A stretch of DNA of 11,280 nucleotides, from NCBI GenBank assembly GCA_947426265.1, contig CANEDJ010000043.1:1-11280 (forward strand). The letters are read 5' to 3'. Positions 1 through 6,136 of this stretch are shown in pieces. The position numbers and the translations under genes were made by a program. Within the stretch, counting starts at the first letter, position 1. Each line of letters begins with the position of its first letter. Under the pieces are notes generated by a model that made no database searches, was not told the DNA's origin, and saw nothing but the letters and a program-made list of their open reading frames with translations. This DNA comes from MGBC102946 sp022793145. GTDB taxonomy: Bacteria > Bacillota_I > Bacilli_A > RF39 > UBA660.

Positions 1-166
1 TTAATTTTAAATTACTAAAGTTTTTCGTGTCTAAAAACTTGACATAAATCCAAGAGATTCCTTTTTCTTCATTTTTCTTATTAAAGTCATCGACTTGTTT
101 ATAAATTCCATATGCACAAAGTCCTACTATAATAATGGTTCCAATGACCGCTAGTACATTTTTCAC
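1..166 (-). CDS. Small membrane protein, 3' end beyond the window
   Basis: I do not recognise this gene. A GTG start at 164-166 follows an in-frame TAA directly and is preceded by a GAGGAG Shine-Dalgarno (175-180) 8 nt upstream. The frame stays open to base 1, giving at least 55 residues with no stop. The product begins MKNVLAVIGT, has one hydrophobic segment at about residues 3-22, and then a polar, lysine-rich stretch (about 23-36) followed by a mixed segment containing ISWIYVKF. This suggests a single-span protein with a short cytoplasmic N-terminus and most of its length outside. It follows the membrane protein at 268-669 on the same strand, about 100 nt downstream, behind a possible weak terminator. 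Function unknown; the start and frame are well supported. Confidence 0.6.
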   Translation of the reverse strand, partial: MKNVLAVIGTIIIVGLCAYGIYKQVDDFNKKNEEKGISWIYVKFLDTKNFSNLKL

Positions 167-234
167 TTACTTCACTCCTCATTTCTAAATTCTCTCTACT
201 ATATTTATTGTACACTAAAAATATAAAAAAATAA

Positions 235-264
235 GTAAATTTTTAAAATTTTTTTAAAGTTTAC
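235..264 (-). terminator. Possible AU-only terminator
   Basis: Read on the minus strand, a 30-nt imperfect inverted repeat (GUAAA…UUUAC outer arms, then UUU/AAA and AA/UU with two mismatched positions) starts 3 nt after the stop codon at 268-270. It is followed by UUAUUUUUUU. The stem is only A-U rich inside, so it would be weak. Position and U tract fit the end of the 268-669 gene. Confidence 0.4.
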
Positions 265-267
265 ATT

Positions 268-669
268 TTATTTTAAAAGATAAAATTCTTGCTTTTCATT
301 TTTTATTAATGTAAACTCCTGTTTTTTTAATGATTGATTATTTGAAACAAACTTTACTCTTACTTGATCATTACTTTCTTTTTCATTCCAATATACCGTT
401 TTATTACATGAAATTTTATTTTCTTTCAAGAATCCATTTTCATCTTGTAATGTCCCATTCGTTATTTCTATTGTTATCATTTGTTCATTATTACATTTTA
501 TAATGAATGGAAAGCCTTTTACACTACTCATCAATACACTATATTTTTCAATTGGCGTTTCAACAAAAAAATAAGGTTCTTCTTTCTTTTCTTCTTCCCA
601 GTTTAATATAGTTACACCAATTACCAAAATAATTGCTAACAATAAAGTTATAAGTATATCTTTTTTCAT
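268..669 (-). CDS. Small single-span membrane protein, unknown function
   Basis: This 133-residue protein is not one I recognise. It begins MKKDILITLL with a hydrophobic segment at about residues 4-22, then an acidic/lysine linker (24-31), then a polar domain of about 100 residues rich in alternating beta-type stretches, with two cysteines (C59, C88) that could form a disulfide if the domain is outside the cell. An N-terminal anchor with an extracytoplasmic beta-rich domain is my inference. A GTG codon lies in frame at 681, but it is part of the GTGGTGG Shine-Dalgarno and would be upstream of the predicted transcription start, so the ATG at 669 (5 nt after GGTGG) is preferred. The gene has its own extended -10 promoter at 686-714 and is followed by another small membrane protein at 166. 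Confidence 0.7.
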   Translation of the reverse strand: MKKDILITLLLAIILVIGVTILNWEEEKKEEPYFFVETPIEKYSVLMSSVKGFPFIIKCNNEQMITIEITNGTLQDENGFLKENKISCNKTVYWNEKESNDQVRVKFVSNNQSLKKQEFTLIKNEKQEFYLLK

Positions 670-685
670 AGTTACCACCACTTTT

Positions 686-714
686 ATTATATCAATACAA
701 AAAAAGAATTACAA
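686..714 (-). promoter_or_regulatory. Promoter for the 268-669 gene
   Basis: On the minus strand, TTGTAA (709-714) and a perfect TATAAT (686-691) are separated by 17 nt, and TGA directly before the -10 makes an extended TGnTATAAT. The -35 contains the stop codon of the preceding gene and sits inside that gene's terminator hairpin. The predicted start near 679 would leave a leader of only about 10 nt. Confidence 0.6.
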
Positions 715-731
715 CTTTGCAACTCTTTTTT
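699..731 (-). terminator. Intrinsic terminator of the rpsO-pnp operon
   Basis: The minus-strand RNA can form a 13-bp stem (arms 719-731 and 700-712, two G-U pairs) with a 6-nt loop AAAGUU. An A tract on the 5' side and UUUUUUU on the 3' side flank the core. The UAA stop of the upstream gene (709-711) lies inside the 3' arm, so the terminator is partly encoded by the last codons of that gene. The A/U symmetry means it might also work on the opposite strand. Confidence 0.75.
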
Positions 732-1401
732 CGTCTATATCCATTAAACTTGCTCTTTCTGCTTTCAATTTTTCAATTTTATCCGATAAAGTTTCTTTTC
801 TTTCTTCTATCCTCACAGAAATAATTGGCTCCTTTTTAATAGTCGCATTTGGAAGAGAAATACCTTTGCTTTCCAATCTTCGTTTTTGATCCAAAGTAAG
901 TTGTCTTTTTCCACTTCGGTAACCAATTAAAGCACTTCCCATGTCATATCCTTCAGGGCTTTTTTTACCTCTTCCTGGTGCTTTATGATATTTATTGCAA
1001 TACGCTTCTATTGCCTGAATCATTCGCTCTGTATTACTAAAAAATACACCGATTGCTTCTAATCTTTGATATTGCTCTTTTGTAATTGGAACATCTCCAC
1101 TTTTATAGCTATTCATGACGTCCCTTAACCTTACCTGCTCTTCTCCTAATGGTAAACAACCATGCATATGGTAATATTCTTCTAATTCTCGAATATTTTT
1201 TTCTGTTCTACTTAAAAAGGAATCTGCATCTGCTAAACGGCTTATTTGTTCATTTGTTAATTTTGTTTCTCCTGTACGAAATCTAGTGAGAGCTTTCCCT
1301 AAATCTTTTCCATCACTTGATAAAAATCCTCTTGGCGGATAATCACCATTTGTATAAATATAGTCACACACTTCTGTTACTAATTTTGCTGTAGAATCCA
1401 T
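709..1401 (-). CDS. Triple helicase-associated-like repeat protein
   Basis: The 230-residue product consists of three repeats of about 60 residues (roughly 4-63, 66-122 and 124-184) followed by a charged, probably coiled-coil tail (about 190-230). Each repeat has a helix with [IV]-x-[EY]-x-Y-like spacing, a turn with a proline (P22, P84, P142), then [FY][RK][ST]G (41-44, 99-102, 161-164) and [LI]T-x-[ED]Q-x2-RL (48-56, 106-114, 168-176). This resembles the helicase-associated (HA) domain, a small helical nucleic-acid-binding module found C-terminal to some bacterial helicases, but the usual tryptophans are missing and no helicase core is present. Its ATG overlaps the pnp stop by 1 nt (TAATG) with no strong Shine-Dalgarno, so translation is probably coupled to pnp. 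A nucleic-acid-binding role is inference from fold and context. Confidence 0.75.
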   Translation of the reverse strand: MDSTAKLVTEVCDYIYTNGDYPPRGFLSSDGKDLGKALTRFRTGETKLTNEQISRLADADSFLSRTEKNIRELEEYYHMHGCLPLGEEQVRLRDVMNSYKSGDVPITKEQYQRLEAIGVFFSNTERMIQAIEAYCNKYHKAPGRGKKSPEGYDMGSALIGYRSGKRQLTLDQKRRLESKGISLPNATIKKEPIISVRIEERKETLSDKIEKLKAERASLMDIDEKRVAKL

Positions 1402-3530
1402 TATTTCATTGCTTCTTTTCTAGAAAGATTTAGCCTTCCTTTTTTGTCATACCCTAAAGATTTTACGACAATTTCATCTCCAAGTTTTACAATATCGCTT
1501 GGTTTTTCTACACGTTCTTTGGCCAAATGAGAAACATGAACAAGTCCTTCACATCCAGGCCAAAGTTCAACAAAACATCCAAAATCTTCTACTTTTACTA
1601 CTTTTCCTGTATAAATTTCGCCCTCTTCTACCTCTCTTACAATGTCTTTAATCATATTAGCAGTTGTATCAATAATCTCCTGATCACTGTGATAGATAAT
1701 AACTCTTCCATCATCCTCTAAGTCTACTTTTACTGCATTTACATCAGTTACTGCATTTACATGACTTGCTTCTAATATAATTTTTGTAATCATTTCTCCA
1801 CCTTTTCCAATAACATCTTTAATCTTATTTGGATTAATCATAAACGTCATTGTTTTTGGGGCATATTTACTAACTTCTTTTCGAGGCTCTTCAATTTGTT
1901 TTTTGATAACATCTAATATTTGCATTCTTGCTTTTTTTGCTTGCGCTAATGCTTCCTTTAATATTTCTTTGGTAATTCCTTTGATTTTAATATCCATTTG
2001 TAAAGCACAGATTCCATCTTTTGTTCCTGCTACTTTAAAATCCATGTCTCCTAAATGATCTTCCATTCCTTGGATATCTGTCAAAATAGTATAATCATCA
2101 TCATTTGTAATAAGACCCATTGCAATTCCTGCTACTGGAGCTTTAATTGGTACTCCTGCTGCCATTAATGCCATACATCCAGCACAAATACTCGCTTGCG
2201 ATGAAGAACCATTACTTTCTAAAATTTCTGAAACAACACGGATTGTATACGGAAATTCTTCCTCGCTAGGAATTACTCTAGATAAAGCTTTTTCTCCTAG
2301 TGCTCCATGGCCAATTTCTCTTCTTCCTGGTGCACCATATCTTCCTGTTTCTCCAACACTAAATTGAGGAAAATTATAATGTAGCATAAATCTTTTTTCA
2401 TCTTCAATGCTAAGTCCATCTAAAATTTGATGTTCACCTAAAGCCCCTAGAGTAACTACAGATAAAGCTTGCGTCTGTCCACGAGTGAATAATGCTGAAC
2501 CATGCGTTCTAGGTAATAAATCGATGTCTGTTGACAATGGTCTAATTTCATCCATTGCTCTTCCATCTGCTCTTACTTTTTCTTTTACAACAATATTTCT
2601 GAATATTTCATATTCTATTTCTTCTAACACTAATTTTACTTTTGTTAACAATTCTTTTAATTCAGAATCCTCTAATGTTTGGTTTTCTTCTTCATATTTT
2701 AAAACTATTTCTTCTTTTATTTTATCAATTGCAGCATAGCTTTCTAATTTGTCTTTAATATGAAAAGCCCTGTTAAGTTCTTCTCCAACTAAGCCTTTAA
2801 TTTCTTGTTTGAAATTTTCTGGAATATCTAAAACTTCATATTCCATTTTTTCTTCTCCTATTTCAGCAATAATCTTTTCTTCAAACTCTATGAGTTCTCT
2901 AATTGCTTCATGACCAAACATCAAGGCTTCTAACATATCCTCTTCGCTTGCTTCTGATGCACTTGATTCTACCATATTAATCGCTGTTTTAGTTCCTGCT
3001 ACAGTAAGATCAATATCTGAAATTTCTGATTGTTCTTTGGTTGGATTAATCACAAACTCGCCATTTACTCTTCCTACTTTTACTCCAGCAATTGGACCAT
3101 CAAAAGGAACTTTAGATATTGAAGTTGAAAGAGATGAACCAAACATAGCAGCCATTTCTGGGCTATTATCTTGATCTACTGATAAAACGGTATTAACAAT
3201 TTGTACTTCATTTCTAAAGTTTTCTGGAAACAAAGGACGCATTGGTCTGTCAATCATACGAGCTGCTAAAGTTGCATTTTCAGTAGGTCTACCTTCTCTT
3301 TTAATAAATCCACCTGGAATTTTTCCAACAGAATATAATTTTTCTTGATATAAAACCATCAGTGGGAAAAAATCTGATAAAATGTTGGCATTTTTTGATA
3401 CAACAACCGTTGATAATACAACAGTATCTCCATATCTTACTAAAACTGCTCCATTTGCTTGTTTGGCTAATTCTCCATGTTCTACAATTAATTTTCTTCC
3501 TCTAAAATCTAATTCAAATACTTTTTTCAT
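1401..3530 (-). CDS. pnp: Polyribonucleotide nucleotidyltransferase (PNPase)
   Basis: PNPase degrades RNA 3' to 5' phosphorolytically, releasing nucleoside diphosphates, and can add tails in reverse; it acts as a trimer in the cytoplasm. At 709 residues this is full length (B. subtilis PNPase is about 705). Two RNase PH-like domains flank an all-helical linker (about 210-320). The first carries GRPTENATLAARMIDRP; the catalytic second carries FTRGQTQALS, the FPQFSVGETG stretch, ESNGSSSQAS and GDMDFKVAGTKDG with the expected Asp and Lys. A KH domain follows (GKGG loop) and then an S1 domain beginning near IYTGKVV. The start is the ATG at 3530, 5 nt after a perfect AAGGAGG, not the in-frame ATG at 3557, which lies in the attenuator-like hairpin. 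The gene lies downstream of rpsO, the widely conserved arrangement. Confidence 0.97.
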   Translation of the reverse strand: MKKVFELDFRGRKLIVEHGELAKQANGAVLVRYGDTVVLSTVVVSKNANILSDFFPLMVLYQEKLYSVGKIPGGFIKREGRPTENATLAARMIDRPMRPLFPENFRNEVQIVNTVLSVDQDNSPEMAAMFGSSLSTSISKVPFDGPIAGVKVGRVNGEFVINPTKEQSEISDIDLTVAGTKTAINMVESSASEASEEDMLEALMFGHEAIRELIEFEEKIIAEIGEEKMEYEVLDIPENFKQEIKGLVGEELNRAFHIKDKLESYAAIDKIKEEIVLKYEEENQTLEDSELKELLTKVKLVLEEIEYEIFRNIVVKEKVRADGRAMDEIRPLSTDIDLLPRTHGSALFTRGQTQALSVVTLGALGEHQILDGLSIEDEKRFMLHYNFPQFSVGETGRYGAPGRREIGHGALGEKALSRVIPSEEEFPYTIRVVSEILESNGSSSQASICAGCMALMAAGVPIKAPVAGIAMGLITNDDDYTILTDIQGMEDHLGDMDFKVAGTKDGICALQMDIKIKGITKEILKEALAQAKKARMQILDVIKKQIEEPRKEVSKYAPKTMTFMINPNKIKDVIGKGGEMITKIILEASHVNAVTDVNAVKVDLEDDGRVIIYHSDQEIIDTTANMIKDIVREVEEGEIYTGKVVKVEDFGCFVELWPGCEGLVHVSHLAKERVEKPSDIVKLGDEIVVKSLGYDKKGRLNLSRKEAMK

Positions 3531-3535
3531 GTCTA

Positions 3536-3542
3536 CCTCCTT
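3536..3542 (-). promoter_or_regulatory. pnp ribosome binding site
   Basis: AAGGAGG on the minus strand, 5 nt before the ATG at 3530. It fixes the pnp start and excludes the in-frame ATG at 3557. Confidence 0.85.
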
Positions 3543-3552
3543 AAACAATAAA

Positions 3553-3572
3553 GACACTCAAAAAAGAGTGCC
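3553..3572 (-). terminator. Attenuator-like hairpin between rpsO and pnp
   Basis: The minus-strand RNA GGCACUC-UUUUUU-GAGUGUC forms a 7-bp stem with one G-U pair and a six-U loop. UUUAUUGUUU follows, then the pnp Shine-Dalgarno. The interrupted U tract suggests a leaky terminator. In E. coli the same intergenic region holds a partial terminator and an RNase III site that allows PNPase autocontrol; whether that applies here is inference. Confidence 0.5.
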
Positions 3573-3586
3573 TACTTATTTTATAT

Positions 3587-3856
3587 TTATTTTCTTAATC
3601 CTAAACTTTTAACAATTTCACGATATCTAGTTACATCAGTTTTAATTAAATAATTTAATAAACTTCTTCTTTGTCCTACTTTTTTTAGTAGTCCTCTTCT
3701 AGAATGGAAATCATGTGGATGTTCTTTCAAATGTTCTGTTAAAGCTTTGATTTCTTCAGTAAGAATTGCTATTTGAACTTCACTAGATCCAGTGTCTTTT
3801 GGATTCTTAGCATATTTCTTAATGATTTCAGCTTTTTTTGTTTGTGCTAAAGCCAT
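3587..3856 (-). CDS. rpsO: 30S ribosomal protein S15
   Basis: S15 is a primary binder of the 16S rRNA central domain and nucleates assembly of the 30S platform. The 89-residue product starts MALAQTKKAE, contains the family hallmarks DTGSSEVQ, LKEHPHDFHSRRGL and RRSLLNYL, and ends near LGLRK, the normal length and layout. The start is the ATG at 3856, 7 nt after AAGGAG; an ATG two codons upstream (3862) is only 1 nt from the Shine-Dalgarno, and the in-frame ATG at 3922 lies in the leader. The gene has its own promoter (3940-3968) and is followed by a hairpin and pnp. S15 often represses its own translation through its leader, and a candidate structure is listed at 3891-3929. Confidence 0.97.
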   Translation of the reverse strand: MALAQTKKAEIIKKYAKNPKDTGSSEVQIAILTEEIKALTEHLKEHPHDFHSRRGLLKKVGQRRSLLNYLIKTDVTRYREIVKSLGLRK

Positions 3857-3863
3857 GTTCATT

Positions 3864-3869
3864 CTCCTT
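3864..3869 (-). promoter_or_regulatory. rpsO ribosome binding site
   Basis: AAGGAG on the minus strand with 7-nt spacing to the ATG at 3856. It decides the S15 start among three in-frame ATG codons. Confidence 0.8.
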
Positions 3870-3890
3870 CCTTTTTTATATTCGCTTAAA

Positions 3891-3929
3891 CCTAGAAATA
3901 AGTCGGAAATTCTTAAATCCACGTCTAAG
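3891..3929 (-). promoter_or_regulatory. Possible S15 leader RNA structure
   Basis: The leader can fold into an outer helix CUUAGA/UCUAGG (3924-3929 with 3891-3896, one G-U) enclosing an inner helix GUGGA/UCCGAC with a bulged G (3918-3922 with 3902-3907) and a 10-nt loop. The structure ends about 22 nt before the rpsO Shine-Dalgarno. Ribosomal protein leaders often contain binding sites for the protein, but I cannot match this to a known S15 motif. Confidence 0.35.
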
Positions 3930-3939
3930 TACTAATAAT

Positions 3940-3968
3940 ACTATACACGATAATAGAAAAATATGCAA
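3940..3968 (-). promoter_or_regulatory. Promoter for rpsO-pnp
   Basis: Minus-strand TTGCAT (3963-3968), a 17-nt spacer and TATAGT (3940-3945). The predicted start near 3933 gives a leader of about 77 nt. No clear terminator separates it from the gene ending at 3979, so read-through from the truB operon is also possible. Confidence 0.55.
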
Positions 3969-3978
3969 TTATTTTTGA

Positions 3979-4380
3979 TTACTTTTTGTCTTTTTCTAAT
4001 AATTTTGGAATTTCTTCTATTGTTATTACTTCTTTACAAAGAGACATAATTTTCTTTCTTTGCATATCTGTTACATCAAATAAATCTCTAGGACCAATAA
4101 TCTCTTTTATATCTATTTTATCATCCAAATAACCTAAATGAATATAAATATAATGATATCTTTCTATTAGATAATCTTGAAAGAAATGGTTTACATTCTT
4201 CCCAATTCTTCCCCTTATTTCATTCGTCAAAATAGAAGTTCCTTCGATATCTTTTAAAATGGATGCTGCGATTATCTCAACAGGATCTCCACCCAATCCT
4301 AAATCTACAACTCTAATCAAAATTCCCTTTTTACTAATAAACCCTTGCAATTCTTTGTTATGTGTTAAAACATTTTCCAT
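3979..4380 (-). CDS. Unrecognised 133-aa cytoplasmic protein
   Basis: I do not recognise this protein. It has no signal peptide or membrane segment. The N-terminal half contains a hydrophobic strand GILIRVVDLG followed by a glycine-rich turn (GLGGDPVE), then helices; the middle is rich in aromatic residues (YHYIYIHLGY), and the C-terminus is lysine-rich. The composition suggests a soluble alpha/beta protein. It starts at an ATG that overlaps the truB end by 16 nt, with no visible Shine-Dalgarno, so expression probably depends on translational coupling with truB. In B. subtilis the slot between truB and rpsO is held by ribF, but this protein is far shorter and shows no FAD synthetase/riboflavin kinase motif, so it is not a RibF remnant that I can detect. 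Confidence 0.75.
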   Translation of the reverse strand: MENVLTHNKELQGFISKKGILIRVVDLGLGGDPVEIIAASILKDIEGTSILTNEIRGRIGKNVNHFFQDYLIERYHYIYIHLGYLDDKIDIKEIIGPRDLFDVTDMQRKKIMSLCKEVITIEEIPKLLEKDKK

Positions 4381-5216
4381 GGTTTCAAATACGTTTTATC
4401 TTTCTCATAAGTATGGTAGAGTGCTAAAGGGACTTGATCTTGATCTAAAAATAAAATGATAGAATTTCCAAATTCATTTTTTAAAATTTGACCATTTTTT
4501 ATTTTTAATTTTAGCTCTTCATCAACTTCAAAATGTGGATAATTTTTCAATGCTTCTTTTATAGATAAAAAGTGATATTCATTATTTTCTATATCTTCTA
4601 AGGTTACACAATCTTTTAATTCAAATGATCCCTGTTTTACTCTTTCGAGTTTTGACATAATTCCAACTGTATTCATTTTTTTAGCAATATCTCTTACTAA
4701 ACTTCTAATATAAGTTCCTTTACTCACCTTTGTTTTAATGGTAAATTTATTTCCGCTATATTGCAATAGTTCCAAGGAATAAATAGAAACTATTCTAGAT
4801 GGAAGTTTTACTTCTTCTTTATTTCTTGCATATTCATAAAGTTTCTTTCCATCTACATGAACGGCCGAATAAAGAGGTACTTCCTGTAAATATTCTCCTA
4901 CCATACTTTTTAAAACTGCTTCTATTTGTTGTTTAGAAATAGAAACTTTTTCTTGTTTCAAAATTATTCCTGTACTATCCAAAGTATTGGTTTCTACCCC
5001 TAAAGTTATTTCTGCAATATATTCTTTTTCTGTTGCTGTTAATAACTCTACTATTTTTGTTGCTTTTCCAACACATAGAATTAATATGCCAGTTGCCATT
5101 GGGTCCAGGGTTCCTGTATGACCAACTTTTTTTGTATGTAGAAAATGTCCTACTTTATCCACAACATCTCTACTTGTCATTCCTGCTTCTTTATAAACTA
5201 CTAATATTCCTGACAC
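4365..5216 (-). CDS. truB: tRNA pseudouridine(55) synthase
   Basis: TruB converts U55 in the T arm of tRNAs to pseudouridine and also helps tRNA folding. The 283-residue product shows the family start SGILVVYKEAGMTSRDVV, the catalytic motif GHTGTLDPMATGIL with the nucleophilic Asp at residue 38, the EKEYIAEITLG strand, the KVSKGTYIRSLVRDI motif, and a C-terminal PUA-like region (from about 225). I chose the GTG at 5216 because GAGGG lies 5 nt upstream and the protein then starts at the usual family position; the in-frame GTG at 5228 overlaps the preceding gene and lacks such a site. The upstream stop (5218-5220) is 1 nt away, so the genes are translationally linked. Confidence 0.95.
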   Translation of the reverse strand: MSGILVVYKEAGMTSRDVVDKVGHFLHTKKVGHTGTLDPMATGILILCVGKATKIVELLTATEKEYIAEITLGVETNTLDSTGIILKQEKVSISKQQIEAVLKSMVGEYLQEVPLYSAVHVDGKKLYEYARNKEEVKLPSRIVSIYSLELLQYSGNKFTIKTKVSKGTYIRSLVRDIAKKMNTVGIMSKLERVKQGSFELKDCVTLEDIENNEYHFLSIKEALKNYPHFEVDEELKLKIKNGQILKNEFGNSIILFLDQDQVPLALYHTYEKDKTYLKPWKMF

Positions 5217-5217
5217 A

Positions 5218-6051
5218 TTATCCCTCACTTGTAATTGTATTACAGATCATTTCTAATTGAGGAACAATTTTCTTTCGTAAAGCAAGAATCTTTTGACTAT
5301 TTGCTATACCATCTACAATAGATCGTTCTTCTACTTCAAATGCTTTCCCAGATTTAGAAGTATTTATAACTAAATAAATTGTTTCCATTTCATCATTATA
5401 GCCAAAGATATAACTTATCAATGGTTTTAAAGTAATTACCATGTCCTTATTCTCATTTTGAACACAATTTACCCCTACTTTTTGATAAGAACATGAATTT
5501 GTAGCATCAAAATAGTATTCTGTTCCATTATGATTAACAACTGTTATAACATGATTTCCCATAATCATTTCCTGTGGAGATTTAGCATCATGTATACAAC
5601 AAGCTACTAAATATGCATCGTAGTCTAACGCTTTCATAACTTTACAAAAAAAATCTTCGTTATTTTTACAATCTCCTTCTCCTGTTGCAATTCTTGCACC
5701 ATAATGTCCTGCAATATTATTTATATCTTGAATGTCATACTTGTAATTTTTCTCAATTGAAAGATATCCATTCCATAATAATTGGGTATATAGCTGAAAA
5801 CATCTTTCTGGATTATCTCCACCATTTCCATGTATATATAAGGCAGTTGCCTTTATAATTTCTTCATATGAAGAAATTGTTGTTTGATATTGCTTTGTTG
5901 CTTCTTGTATTCTATGCATATTAGCAATTCGTCCACTAGCTGTAATTAAGCATCCGCAAGCAAGCAAAGTTAGTATTGTAGATCGTACTTTTTTTCCAAA
6001 TGTAATTTTTTTACAATTATATGGACTTTGTTTTTCCATTTTATAAGCCAT
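5218..6051 (-). CDS. Membrane-anchored transglutaminase-like protein
   Basis: The 277-residue product has a positively charged N-terminus (KKITFGKKVRS), one hydrophobic segment (about 24-40), a helical region, and then a transglutaminase-like core. A Cys-His-Asp triad is visible: C128 in GEGDCKNNEDFF, H167 in GNHVITVVNH and D182 in YYFDATN. Proteins with this fold act as thiol peptidases, amidases or cross-linking enzymes. The positive-inside rule places the core outside the cell, where cell-wall peptides or surface proteins would be targets, but substrate and activity are unknown. The LLAC segment is lipobox-like but imperfect, so a plain membrane anchor is more likely. The start at 6051 is supported by AAGGGGG 6 nt upstream and by a strong promoter at 6078-6106. 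It heads an operon with truB, to which it has no evident functional link. Confidence 0.8.
   Translation of the reverse strand: MAYKMEKQSPYNCKKITFGKKVRSTILTLLACGCLITASGRIANMHRIQEATKQYQTTISSYEEIIKATALYIHGNGGDNPERCFQLYTQLLWNGYLSIEKNYKYDIQDINNIAGHYGARIATGEGDCKNNEDFFCKVMKALDYDAYLVACCIHDAKSPQEMIMGNHVITVVNHNGTEYYFDATNSCSYQKVGVNCVQNENKDMVITLKPLISYIFGYNDEMETIYLVINTSKSGKAFEVEERSIVDGIANSQKILALRKKIVPQLEMICNTITSEG
5222..5226 (-). promoter_or_regulatory. truB ribosome binding site
   Basis: GAGGG on the minus strand, inside the last codons of the preceding gene, 5 nt before the GTG at 5216. It supports this GTG over the in-frame GTG at 5228. Confidence 0.7.
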
Positions 6052-6077
6052 TTGAATCCCCCTTTTTTATGGAGTAT

Positions 6078-6106
6078 ATTATAATATAAATTTTTTAAAT
6101 TTGCAA
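6078..6106 (-). promoter_or_regulatory. Promoter for the transglutaminase-like gene and truB
   Basis: Minus-strand TTGCAA (6101-6106), a 17-nt A/T-only spacer and a perfect TATAAT (6078-6083). The predicted start near 6071 leaves a leader of about 20 nt containing only the Shine-Dalgarno. The -35 begins just after the U tract of the rpe terminator. Confidence 0.7.
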
Positions 6107-6136
6107 ATTAAAAGCCCTAGTATTCTTCTAAGGCTT
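6107..6136 (-). terminator. Intrinsic terminator of the rlmN-rpe operon
   Basis: The minus-strand RNA forms a 9-bp stem AAGCCUUAG/CUAGGGCUU (arms 6128-6136 and 6112-6120, one G-U) with a 7-nt loop, followed by UUAAUUU. The rpe stop UAG (6117-6119) is part of the 3' arm, and the last codons of rpe form the rest of the hairpin. Confidence 0.75.

Noticed and set aside
3531..3557. Upstream in-frame ATG for pnp at 3557
   Set aside because: It lies in the intergenic hairpin, and a perfect AAGGAGG precedes the ATG at 3530, where the known family N-terminus begins.
3857..3922. Longer S15 starting at 3922
   Set aside because: The extra residues come from the untranslated leader; S15 normally starts at MALA-like sequence and AAGGAG precedes 3856.
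3957..3976. AU-only palindrome after the 133-aa gene, considered as a terminator
   Set aside because: The stem is A-U only and overlaps the rpsO -35 region; too weak to support termination.
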